Part shown: positions 1 through 9,807 of the stretch, piece by piece
How the letters are laid out: every line of letters starts with the position of its first letter
Numbering within the stretch: position 1 is the stretch's first letter
Assembly (NCBI GenBank): GCA_037126765.1
Contig: JBBCBC010000012.1
Coordinates: 9,858,001 to 9,922,000 of the forward strand
DNA: 64,000 nucleotides
Source of the DNA: Stenogyne calaminthoides
Lineage: Eukaryota; Streptophyta; Magnoliopsida; Lamiales; Lamiaceae
Direction of reading: 5' to 3'
The notes under the pieces: generated by a model
The model's input: only the letters and a program-made list of their open reading frames with translations
Told to the model about the DNA's origin: nothing
Database searches by the model: none
Program-made: the position numbers and the translations under genes

Positions 1-111
1 TACTTTTTATATTAAAATGTGTAATTATATTTTACAAATACATATTATGCATTTCAATTGTAAATTTTAAAATTTCAAAAATAAATTATTTAGCGCACAG
101 AGACCATTCAA

Positions 112-118
112 TATAAAT
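112..118 (+). promoter_or_regulatory. Possible TATA box of the plastid-protein gene
   Basis: A TATAAAT string lies about 115 bp upstream of the ATG at 233, a plausible distance for a plant core promoter with a leader of roughly 85-90 nt. The surrounding DNA is AT-rich, so a chance match is possible. Confidence 0.35.
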
Positions 119-232
119 TTGCAATTTTCCATTTCTTTTTGTCCGGGAGAACCAATACGAGTAACAAATATCTTGTGATCCACACAAAACACATCTTCTC
201 AAACCACACGCTCTGTGTTTCGCCCCGTAAAA

Positions 233-1916
233 ATGGCTCTGGCCAGTAGTACCAGTCGGCTCGTGTGTAAACCATGGTTGAACCGGTCATCCCCTTGCTG
301 GTCCCACCATCCCCGAACATTACCTTTCACAGTCTCCGCCACTCCTAAGAAGCTCTCCTCTTCCGGACGATTCGATAGCAAGAACCGAAGAACCACCACT
401 AAAGAGGACCAAGATTGGAAAGGAACGGCTGAGATTGAAGGAGGGGAGGGAAGCGCTGCAGTTGCCGTCGATGATGGGTTCGTGATGCCGGAGCTCCCTG
501 GGGCTAACCCTGACTTCTTTGAGGGCCGTCAGTGGGATGGTTTCGGATTCTTCGTGCAGTATATGTGGGCTTTTGGCGTTGTTTTCGCGGTAATTTCTTT
601 GCTTTATTGTATCTTATTATTAGGCTCTATCTTCATTTATTTGATTGGGTTTTATTTTGAGTTATGATTATAGAGTAATTTGCAAAATTAGTCTCATATT
701 TGTTGGATGAGACACTCTTGCGTGAGACCATCTCACAGTGAGACGGAGTGTAATTGGAGTGTAATTTGAGCATTGACGCTTTAACACTTTGGGAGGAGTG
801 AGTGTTGATTGTGTTAAGTTGTATTTCGTCTCATGCATGAGACCGTCTCATACGAGTTTTTGTCTTGTTGGATGGATGCTAGCGATTTTTGTTCAAGGCT
901 AAGTCTTGTATGCATTCTGGTGTATTGCACTCATAGTGCATTCTAAAAGCATGTAATTTGTTATACAACTTGTTTACATTGAACCGAACTACTATTAACA
1001 TGGAAAAATAGTTGCACGGTTCAGTGTAAATAAGTTACATGATTTTAGAATGCACTGTGAGTGCATGGTGCACTTGGAACCACATGAGACCCACTCTTAG
1101 TTCAATATCAAGTAGTAATTTTTTCAATTTAGGATGATAATAAATTTGTGATTTTGTTCTTAGTCTGGTTGCAGTGGTACGCGCAAAAATCCTGCAATCT
1201 TGTAAATATAGGAATAAAATTGTATCATTTTAAAAGCTTTGGGACTTAATTGGAAAAATTAGTTCGTGTATGATTAAAATCGCCAACACCAAATAAATAC
1301 AATGCCAATTTTACAATTTAGTTAGTATAATAATATGTACTCCTTTATTATTTGCTTAGTATTTGGGTGATGATGATTTGAATTAGGCATTATGTGGATG
1401 GAAAAAAAAATTGCATTCTTAGTTTATCATGTAAGTTTATATTCCTCACTAGTGTCAGAAAATATTTCTTCATTGTGATGACTGTAATGTTTGGATCCGA
1501 GAATTGAACTTAATTTTGTGGAAAGATTGAAAAATGGAGGACCCTATCAGTATGTCATTCTTGAACGTTTGATTGCAGGAAAAATCTTATATACACCAAT
1601 TGGTGTGTATTTTTCAATGATATGAGTTGTTTCTATTGAACAGTATTAGTTGTTTTACTGAACAGTATTATCTTTTCTCATTGAACAGTTTTACTTGTTT
1701 TCACTTGTAGCAATATCTGATTATGGTATTTGTTGATTGCAGTTAGTTGCTTGTGGCGTTGCTGTGGCAACATATAATGAAGGGGCAACAGATTTCAAGG
1801 ATACTCCTGTCTACAAGGAATCGATTCAATCTCGCGAGCTTCTTGAAGAACCAGATGCATCTAACTCAGATGTTTTCGAGTCGAATCCAACAGAACAAGC
1901 ACCTAGTTTGGAGTAA
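233..1916 (+). CDS. Plastid-targeted single-pass membrane protein, two exons
   Basis: Exons 233-589 and 1743-1916 are joined at GT (590-591) and AG (1741-1742) in phase 0, giving 176 residues. I chose the ATG at 233; the open frame continues upstream but has no other ATG. Residues 1-60 are rich in Ser, Thr, Arg and Lys with almost no acids, typical of a chloroplast transit peptide. A PELPG...PDFFEG..WD stretch (about 86-102) leads into one hydrophobic segment (about 104-129) that crosses the exon junction, followed by an acidic tail ending APSLE. I believe it is a conserved land-plant protein, probably of the thylakoid or envelope, but I cannot name it. The 1,153-bp intron carries at least two MITE-like inverted repeats. 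The frame is intact, and the gene converges on the lipid-transfer-protein gene to the right. Confidence 0.85.
712..857. mobile_element. MITE-like inverted repeat in intron 1
   Basis: Arms of about 30 bp (around 715-744 and 827-857) built from GAGAC/GTCTC words are imperfect reverse complements and enclose about 80 bp without coding potential. It lies wholly inside the intron of the plastid-protein gene. I do not recognise the superfamily. Confidence 0.45.
919..1073. mobile_element. MITE of the 'GTGCA' family, copy 1
   Basis: The left end (GTGTATTGCACTCATAGTGC) and right end (reverse complement starting GTGCACCATGCACTCA) form near-complete inverted arms that continue through a shared TGCATTCTAAAA block to about 60 bp. 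A second copy of the same element is at 4298-4467. Confidence 0.65.
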
Positions 1917-2077
1917 TAATAACTTCTTTCCACAAAATACACATCAAACATATGTACCTTGCCTGCATTTTTAAAACTCTCTTACAGGAATTTTAAAGAT
2001 TATGTTTCACATCTTGTAGTTTCTCTACTTGTTTCTTGTGGAGAGTACTTTTATCTATGAGTAATAGTTTCATTCGC
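1917..2077. other. 3' flank of the plastid-protein gene
   Basis: A T-rich sequence follows the stop codon at 1914-1916 and presumably holds the 3' UTR. No clear AATAAA signal is seen. It ends where a nested MITE pair begins. Confidence 0.4.
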
Positions 2078-2330
2078 GGTGCACAGTTTAACGAAAACAA
2101 CTAATATTGTTCAGTGAAAATTACTAATCCTGACCAATTAATGCATTTTAGTATAAAAATTAATACTCTCTCCGTTCACCAAATTTATGAGCAGTTGACT
2201 TTTACACGCGTTTTTGCGAGCGAGTTTTGTATTAGTAATTGAAATGATAAAGTGACTTTTAATGAGGGGTGCATAAATTTGATGGACAGAGGGAGTATCA
2301 TTTAAAAATGCACTTGAATTGCACAGTGCT
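2078..2330. mobile_element. GTGCA-type inverted-repeat element carrying a Stowaway-like insertion
   Basis: The ends GGTGCACAGTTTAA and the reverse complement of GAATTGCACAGTGCT resemble the ends of the element at 5645-5874. The interior is interrupted by the Stowaway-like MITE at 2166-2295. The arms are short and diverged, so the outer element is a weaker call than the inner one. Confidence 0.4.
2166..2295. mobile_element. Stowaway-like MITE, 130 bp
   Basis: The terminal repeats CTCTCTCCGTTCACCAAATT and (reverse complement of the right end) CTCCCTCTGTCCATCAAATT match over about 24 bp with few mismatches. They start with the Stowaway/mariner signature CTCNCTCCGT and are flanked by TA on both sides (2164-2165 and 2296-2297), the target duplication of that group. 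Confidence 0.8.
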
Positions 2331-2586
2331 ACTGATTGATCATAATCATAGAAGTATTAAATTTTTTAGACCAGTGCTCCATGAAAATACTGGGCAGTAA
2401 CATCCCTGAACAAGTGAAAGATATGATAATTTCTATGCATTGAAACAGTATGTGTGATAATATGTGAATAGTTAACCTTATTTCTGGCAATATGCATGTT
2501 TTCTTCTCTTTCTTGATAGATACATTACTAATTAGTGATAAATGTATTAGATGCAAACTGATACAGTACTAGTGCTAGATAGCTGA

Positions 2587-4799
2587 CTACAGTGGGTCAG
2601 TAGTGTAAATGTAGGCAGCAATTAGCAGCATCAAGAATGGAACTTGTGCCTTCAACCTCGCCTTGCCATTATGGGGAAACCCGAACCCCATAAATCTCGG
2701 CCTATTCGCTGTTATTATTGGAGTTGACGAAACACCCCCTGGAAAAAGAGCAGAAAATCAACAATTTTGTAGAAACAGAACAAGTAAATTTGGGATGCTA
2801 AGTAATTAAACTGTTTTCTGATAATCTTTGCACATGATATCATACCTGGAGTAGCGGATTCAGGGTCCGATCCGTATGAAATTTGACCCGGAGGTGAAAA
2901 TGCAGGCAATGAAATCCCTTAAAAGACAAACAAGGAACCAATTAGAAAGAAAATTACATTAAGGTTGTCACAACTCGGCCCAGTTCAACCCTTGACCCTA
3001 TGAGTCAAGCTGAGTCGAACAACTTAACTTCCCAACTTATGCATGAGGTGAGAATCATTTTTTTGTAAAGTTCCCTCTCGCAATGTTTGACTTTTAAATG
3101 TTAGGAAACTTAGGGTCCGCTTGGTTGGGGGTAAAGAAAGTGAATAATGGAAATCACTTCTATTGATGTTGCTTGGGAGTTTTGATATACAAGTAATGGG
3201 AATAGAAATAAGCAATTGATTACCTTCACAAACTCAACTCACCTTCACATGATACCCATTGTTCATGTTCTAACTTGCAATAACAATATAATCAATAATC
3301 TCAAGTGATTGACCCCTCAATGATACCCAATACCATTACCATTACCTAGTCATACCAAGCGGACCCTAAATAAACTAATTAATTATGCACCTCTCTATAA
3401 GTTCAAACTTTTAGATGAGACGGAATTCTTTCATGGTATCAGAGACTATCATGAAAAAATTCTGTCTCATCTAAAAACTCAAACTTGTAGAGAGGTCACC
3501 AAAATTAATTCGTTTATTTAGTTTCCCTAACATTAAAAGTGTTTCTCATTATTTGATAGTGATTGAATACACCCGGTATACACATGCAGATGTAGTGACA
3601 AAGCCACATTATTTTTTGTTTTGTTTTAACAAAAGTTTTGATAGTTCCATCTCAAAAGAGTTAACTCTTTATCAAAATTACTAAGATAATTATACTGAAA
3701 TGTTTTCAAGCACTATTGTCAAAATTTTACCCGAATATTCAAATCAAGTTTTTTGGTATATTTTTATTGATAGAATGACTAATGGCTTAAAAAATGTTTT
3801 TAGGTATTTTTTTTACCCGAATGAGAAAATTGTTGAGCTTTTCAAAATTGAACTATGAATTCACTCAACGCTAAAATGTTCAATTTTGCTAACAAATTTT
3901 GTATTATAACAAAAATGTATCTATAAATAATTTTATAATAATTACTCAATATTAAGAAAAATATGAATTATAATTAACTAAAACTAATAACATATATACA
4001 TGTATAAACTTAATTGTAAATAAAATCACCACATTTAACTTAAATGTAATTTAATTTAGACAATTGCAACATTGCAAATCAATCACCAATTTAAAATTTA
4101 TTGTAATTTAGCTTTATGAGCAGTTCTCTTTGTGCCCATTTTTCTTACGTGACGATCCTGTTCGGATCCCCCTTATACAAAACAACATCATTTGGATAAA
4201 GAGTTTGTCGAAGTGGCTGGCCACGTCAAGCATGGGAACAAAGGGGTCGCCCATGAGACTAAATTAAATAAAAAAGGTGGGTATCATGTATACTCAAATG
4301 CACCGTGCACTCATATTGCATTTTAGAATCGTGCAACTTGTTATACTGAAAAATGCAATTTGTTTACATTGAGTTGTGCAACTATTTTTTTTTCATATTA
4401 ATAGTTGCACGGTTCAATGTAAATAAGTTGCACAATTCTAAAATGCATTATGAGTGCAAGGTGCACCTGAACTGGATGCATACCTGAACAGGTAGAAGGG
4501 TTAATGCGGATGTTACAAAGGAGTGGTAACCGAAGAGCAAGAGTCGTGTTAATCGAACCCAAACCGGTTCGGTTCAGCAAAAGGCATAAGCAAATCGGTT
4601 TTTGTTGGTAGAGCCGGTTCAGGTTGTCGCAGCACGGTTGGACCGGTTTAGCTGCAAAGCCCTGTACGAACGGACCGCACGGGGCCAAACCAAGCAAGTT
4701 TGACCCGCAATCTGCAACAGGGTTCTGGGCCGTGGACCGGGTCCATACCCAACTCAGAAATAAGACAATGAGAGCCGTGGGGAAATGAAGACGAGGCAT
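2587..4799 (-). CDS. GPI-anchored-type non-specific lipid-transfer protein, three exons
   Basis: Read on the minus strand, exons 4799-4484, 2917-2846 and 2738-2587 join at GT/AG sites, all in phase 1, giving 179 residues. Residues 1-24 are a signal peptide. The eight-cysteine motif is complete: C31, C41, C56-C57, C70-x-C72, C95, C104, the four-disulphide fold that holds a lipid-binding cavity. After it come a Pro/Ser-rich linker and a hydrophobic C-terminus (VPFLMLLIAAYIY), as in LTPG proteins placed on the outer plasma membrane by a GPI anchor and linked to cuticle or wall lipid delivery. Exon 1 alone encodes the whole lipid-transfer domain. Intron 1 (about 1.57 kb) holds two MITE clusters, one ending about 15 bp from the splice donor. 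The frame is intact. Confidence 0.88.
3091..3539. mobile_element. Long-hairpin element in LTPG intron 1, split by a Tourist-like MITE
   Basis: Without the 3110-3369 insert, the left arm (from CTTTTAAATGTTAGG through CTATAAGTTCAAAC to TTCTTTCATG) is the reverse complement of the right arm ending in TAACATTAAAAG. The arms are about 90 bp, with a loop near 3456-3470. This is a nearly complete fold-back element inside an intron. Confidence 0.65.
3113..3366. mobile_element. Tourist-like (PIF/Harbinger) MITE, 254 bp
   Basis: The terminal repeats GGGTCCGCTTGGT and the reverse complement of ACCAAGCGGACCC are perfect over 13 bp. They are flanked by TTA (3110-3112) and TAA (3367-3369), a TWA-type target site. 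The flanking arms of the outer hairpin rejoin exactly when this segment is removed, which fixes the borders. Confidence 0.7.
4298..4467. mobile_element. MITE of the 'GTGCA' family, copy 2
   Basis: The left end ATGCACCGTGCACTCATATT and the right end (reverse complement GGTGCACCTTGCACTCATAA) form long arms that include TGCATTTTAGAAT and TTGTGCAAC blocks, shared with the copy at 919-1073. It sits just inside intron 1 of the LTPG gene, about 15 bp from the donor at 4483. Confidence 0.7.
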
Positions 4800-4997
4800 T
4801 GGAGGCTTGGCTGATTGTTTGATAAAAAACTGTATTCAGAATTAATGTTGTGTTTGATAAGTCATAAGTAAGTGAATAAGTGCATAAGTTGAGCATGAAG
4901 TGCAGAATCATGCATAGTTTATGTGTTGAATGCCACCTGACTTTCTATAACATCCCACCACCGTAATTAACATACAAATTTATGTGACTTTTTTTTA
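4800..4997. other. LTPG upstream region
   Basis: This is the region 5' of the LTPG start on the minus strand. I see no clear TATA box. A repetitive GATAAGTCATAAGTAAGTG-like stretch (about 4855-4885) resembles a transposon end but has no visible partner. Confidence 0.3.
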
Positions 4998-5336
4998 GGG
5001 ACTAATATTTTATTATTTTTTAATACCAATAATTTTGGAGACTGTGTTTTAAGGATAATAAATTTACGGGTTTGGAAATGTAGAACAATATGTTTTAAAA
5101 TCTGTAAATGTAGGATAATTGAACCCGAATAATTCCAAATTGAACTGATATTTTGCAAGATTGTCCTAAATTTACAGATTTTTAAAATATAGTGTCTTGT
5201 ACAAGTTCGTAAATGTACATATTGTTCTATATTTATTGATTTAAAAACATATAGTCCTACATTTTTAAGTCCGTAAAATTATTATTCTTAAAACACAAAC
5301 CCCCTAAATTATTGGCCTAGAAAAACATATTTCCCC
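4998..5336. mobile_element. AT-rich inverted-repeat element
   Basis: The left arm (CCAATAATTTTGGAGACTGT, then GTGTTTTAAGGATAATAAAT) and right arm (reverse complement CCAATAATTTAGGGGG, then GTGTTTTAAGAATAATAATT) match for about 80 bp with several mismatches. The loop is AT-rich and non-coding. The superfamily is unknown. Confidence 0.5.
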
Positions 5337-5644
5337 TTTTTCTTTTTGCATGACACGATAATACGTTTTTGTGATTGGGCATATTTCCTATTTTGATAAG
5401 TTTCTTTTTTTTTTTCCCATTTTAAACAAAAAAAATAAAATAATAATAAATCCACTTTTTTTATTTTTAGGATTTTTTTCCTCTTGCAGTGAAAATGTAT
5501 ATTTAAATAACACAAATTTTTCCTACTGGGTTTTGGCCCAATTTTGTTATTGTATAATTCTGAATTCATGAAAAGAAGAAACATATGAGATAGATTCTCA
5601 TGGGTTGACAAGAATGAACAAAAGGAAGGTTTACTTGTGTTTTA

Positions 5645-5874
5645 GGTGCACCGTGCAATTTAAATGTATTTTTTAACAGTATCAATTATTTTACAGAAAA
5701 ACGCAGTTGTTATCACTTAAAGTGCAAGTTAAAGAAACTGCACTTTTCATTAAAAATAGATGATATTGTTCAAAAATGCAGTTAAATTGATGCAAATAAC
5801 GCACTTTTCATTCAAAATAGTTGATATATTGTTAAAAAAAAATACAATAGAGTTGCACGATGCATCTGGTGCAT
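5645..5874. mobile_element. GTGCA-ended MITE-like element
   Basis: The left end GGTGCACCGTGCAATTTA and the reverse-complemented right end ATGCACCAGATGCATCGTGC share GTGCA words. Each is followed by an A/T run and a TATCAATTATTTT / TATCAACTATTTT block. The middle contains two AAAATAG.TGATATTGTT half-repeats. Confidence 0.5.
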
Positions 5875-5998
5875 GATTTTGTCATATAAAAAAAGAGAAT
5901 GTCTCATGAAATTGTCCATCTCACATAATATATTTTGTACGATAAATAAGAAGATCATTTTCAATTAAAAAAGCAGTATATTTTATTTAAAGGGCATG

Positions 5999-6029
<31 letters not shown>

Positions 6030-6151
6030 ACGATTTTTTTTATATTGTTTGAAGAATATTATTTCCCTCATCCGTTCTTTTTAAATTGTATGTTTAGCCT
6101 TAAACTTTTGTTCTTGTTATAGGATATGCATAAATAAAGAAAATATATATT
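5875..6151. repeat. AT-rich spacer with (TA)n-T(n) tract
   Basis: No coding potential is seen. A TA run passes into a poly-T run at about 5998-6029. The rest is low-complexity AT-rich DNA. Confidence 0.6.
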
Positions 6152-6367
6152 TGTTGACCCAGCATCGTGAATGATTCGTGAGGAATGACTATATCTGGGG
6201 GCATATAAGTCAGAAGGTTTTCACTATTCTTCTTGTATAATTAATATATCAGAGATCCCTTTATATGGGCTACAAATTAGGGTTATATGAAATATAATGA
6301 AATATCTAAACTACCCCTCAATCAGTTCTTTTTTATGAAGACACATAAATGTGTATTTCCTTCAACA
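6152..6367 (-). repeat. Remnant H: 3' LTR
   Basis: On the minus strand the segment starts TGTTGAAGGAAATACACA and ends GGTCAACA, with a purine-rich GGCACAAGGGGAAG just upstream acting as polypurine tract. A second partial copy of its middle (TTAGGGTTACATGAAATATA) lies at 6383-6427, so the junction is rearranged. Confidence 0.5.
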
Positions 6368-7890
6368 CTTCCCCTTGTGCCAAATTTAGGGTTACATGAA
6401 ATATAACGAAATACCTAAACTACACCTCTCACTTGATACATACATTTATCATGTGAGCTATAAATCTCAATTCTTGTCACATACTTTTCAAGAATTGTCC
6501 TGGGCAATAAGTATGTAAACAAATCAAACATAATTTCTTTAGAGCTTACTTGAGTTAGTTGTACTTGAGTAAAACTTGTTGTTTAAACCATTTGGAATGC
6601 CCTTTATTATAAAGATAACCAACATAAACAAAACCAACTAATACATTATTTAGTCTATAGGTGTAGGGGGTAGCTTCAACATTTCCTTGTGTCATGAGCT
6701 GCGATGAATCGAACATAAGACTATGTTTACTTTTGGGTTTTAAGTGACTTTTAAAATCGATTTTTGAAAACCAGAGATTTTTAGATCATGTTGAATAGTA
6801 ATGTGTGTTTATTTTAGGTTTTTGAGTATGAAGAAATTTAACTTTATGTCAAATCAACGTGTAAGAGTGAGTGACTTTGTATTATTATATTATTGTTGAA
6901 TGAATATTATGTCAAATCAGTGTGTTAGAATGGTTGGTGTTGTATTATTATAATATTGTTGAGAGAAACTATAATTATTAGATGATTGTGTAATGATTAA
7001 AGTTTATAAGTTGATAGGGGTGGTTTTTTAAAACCGGTTTATAAAATCTCGAAGTAAAAAGGGTTTAGGATTTAAAAATCCAAAACTAGGTTTACAAAAC
7101 CCAAAATAAACATAGCCTAAGGGTTACAATGTCATCTCTTATCCCTTTAAAGATTTCTTTAGGGGTCACAATTTCATATGTGGTCCCCATAACATTTCTG
7201 TAATGAAATAGCAAGCTCATTCAATGGTTACTTTTTAGGTATCAGAACGTATACTGTATACATAACATCATCTCAATGACACTGTGCTTGGTCCTGAATC
7301 TAGATAACAAGTTCATTGTAAAAGTAATAAACAGTCGAGAGCATTGAGCTAAGTACAATAATGTGCATACTGAACTTACACAGGGAATTTCAGATCCCAA
7401 TAGCTCTTCGTCATCTTTATTTGGACGAAATAAATTTTTCATTAATTCATACTTCGACCGATCATGGGAGTGCTAACAAGATACATTTTGTCCATATTAA
7501 ATCGCCTGAACATCTTGTGGACGCATGCAGACTGGTGGATAAGTATTCCACAAGCTCAATGTTCTAGTTCAAAGCCTAGACAAACTGAGTTTTCGCAAGA
7601 TTCTTTATCTCAATTTTGAATTGCAAGTAACTCATGGCTCTCTTATTTCATTAAGAGTATATATTATTTGTGGTTTCTCTTATTTCATTAAGAGTACCTA
7701 TTATGTTCATCCATCAATATAAATTGTAAGTCCAAAATTTGTGTCTTTATAAAACGCAGGGGCACTATTCATTGTTCTTATAACCTTTCCCAATCAAGTA
7801 GTCAATCTAAAGTGAGCATTGCAAGTTTCTTGCAAAGGCACTCCGTGGTTTAGAGTCACTTGACTTGGGTAATGGAAAGTCATCAGGTAC

Positions 7891-7894
<4 letters not shown>

Positions 7895-7945
<51 letters not shown>
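7895..7945. repeat. (AT)n microsatellite
   Basis: About 25 uninterrupted AT units lie inside remnant H. The length is likely polymorphic. Confidence 0.9.
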
Positions 7946-7948
<3 letters not shown>

Positions 7949-8760
7949 CAAGATCTCCAAAGATATATATAGTAACCACATTCAATGCTGCATTTCCAGT
8001 ATTTTGGAAACCACTAGACTAACTAAGTAGCGAAACTTTTAACATCAATTTCAGGGCGTTGTGAGAAACATTGCGCTACAATGCAAGCTTTATATATTAA
8101 GACTTTATATTTCTCACTACGCATTATGACAAAGACTCATTTATGTCCTACAGACTTTATACTTGGTTGGGCTAGCACTACGGGACCAAATACATGTCAC
8201 TTTGTCGAACAATCAAGTTCTTCCTGTATTGCTTATTTCAATTTAGGTCAATCTGCACTTTGTTGACATTTTGCAATAGAGCGTGGTTCAATATCATTGT
8301 GCTATATAATTTTTTGAGCAAAAATATAGTCAAATATATCATCAATCTGTATGCAATGTCTATCCATCGACTCATATGCACTCTAATAATATATTGAGAT
8401 TTCTTTATCTCTAGAATCATATAAAACTTCGGAGCGTCCTCCAATAATAATTCATGGACATAATTATAATAGAGATAATATTACGAGATGTATTCTTGAC
8501 ATTGATGATTAATGAATTAGTTGTGCCACACCTACCCTTCTTTCTTTAGGTGGGTGTCAATTGAACCAGATAGCTTCCATCATTTCCTTTTGGGAGCAGG
8601 GCCTCCACGCCACTTCCACCAAGTATGGTTGCAACACTTTTTCTGTGGCATTGTTCCCTTTATTGGGAACTTCTAACCTTGCAAACATATCTGCAACTGG
8701 TATATGAGACCTAGTCACTTTAGCAATATCAATAGAAGTATCAAGCATCGAATCTGCTAC

Positions 8761-8968
8761 GTTCTAAATATCTATTATTCTTTTTACTTCACTTTCACAT
8801 TGTGAAGTTTGAGGATCAAAAGGAGATAAAGTGGGGATAGACCATGATACTTCCGGTCGTTCCCTTAACAAAAAAAATCTTATCTTCCCCTAACAAGAAA
8901 TATGATTTTGTCACATCATCTGCCACATCATCATCTAAATTCTTTGTGTTATAGAGATTATTCAATAT
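8761..8968. other. Spacer between remnant H and element A
   Basis: AT-rich sequence, possibly still H internal DNA in which no frame can be followed. No feature is supported. Confidence 0.3.
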
Positions 8969-9807
8969 TGTTGGAATACGGGGGTTAGAAACTCACTAAC
9001 CTTTATTCCAAAAAATACAAGGTCTTTTCAATTCTAAAGTGAAAGAAAAATAGAACCAAGAGTTGAATTCTCACCATAGAACGCTTTGGATCCTCGTGAG
9101 TCCGAAACACAACCACGCGGATTGATTCCATTATTCACAATTTAAGAGCCCTTTTGATTGTTGTATTATTGTGATGCGTAGAGAATCAAGGAGAAAATCA
9201 CTCTGTGTATTTTCTTTGTATCTTACGTCTTCTGTGTTATGCAGGAGAAAAGAGAGTGGAGCGAATTCTCATCAATTCACGTAACATTCCCCAGAATTGA
9301 ATTCCAAATATCCTCCCTTTATTATCTCCAGGAAGTTAACCAACTTCCTTTTTCAAACTTTATCCACTCATGTGTGAATTTATATAAATAAATAAATAAT
9401 ATTTATTATTTATTATTTATTTACTTTCATCTCCCACTCACACATGAAGTTTGAGCCTTATACTCACTTACTTCACATCTTTACACCATCACATAATACA
9501 TTTTCATACAGGCAAATAAATCGTGTGACCCTCGAGAATATGAGTTTTTCACGCTATATAACGTGTTAATGATACATAGCAACTCAACCAGTTTTATATG
9601 AAGAATTCAAAACTCGTTATACCCCAGAACTCTTTCAGTTAACACAAGTTGACATATCTCTTTCAATCTCTTGAAACTATTAGAGCATATTCAACTTTTT
9701 ATCAAATCTATGTATTCATAATCAAGTTCTCAACTCGATTGATCGGTCAATGAACACAATAGAACGTGTTAATAAAGATGTCCTTCCTTTCACACAAAAT
9801 ATCTACA
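8969..9807 (-). repeat. Element A: 3' LTR
   Basis: In plus coordinates the segment starts TGTTGGAATACGGGGG and ends ATCTACA, the TG...CA form of an LTR in minus orientation. The adjoining 9808-9818 is, on the minus strand, AGTGGGAGTC, a standard copia polypurine tract. The length is about 839 bp. The matching 5' LTR is not in the window. Confidence 0.65.

Larger units (their letters stand above)
6152..8760 (-). mobile_element. Remnant H: decayed Ty1/copia element
   Basis: Minus-strand translation still shows copia pol in collinear order, heavily broken. The linker between integrase and RT is at 8557-8760 (SHIPVAD, ARLEVPNKG). The end of RT is at about 7200-7570, with RRFNMDK, STPM and then DDEELLGSEIP and NLLSRF. 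The RNase H tail is near 6450-6600 (LFTYLLP, cognate to LFTKALP). Most of RT between 7570 and 8550 cannot be read reliably. No 5' LTR or gag is left. It cannot encode active protein. Confidence 0.6.

Noticed and set aside
7361..7567. Plus-strand 68-codon frame
   Set aside because: The minus strand of the same segment reads as copia pol (DDEELLGSEIP), so the plus frame is a shadow.
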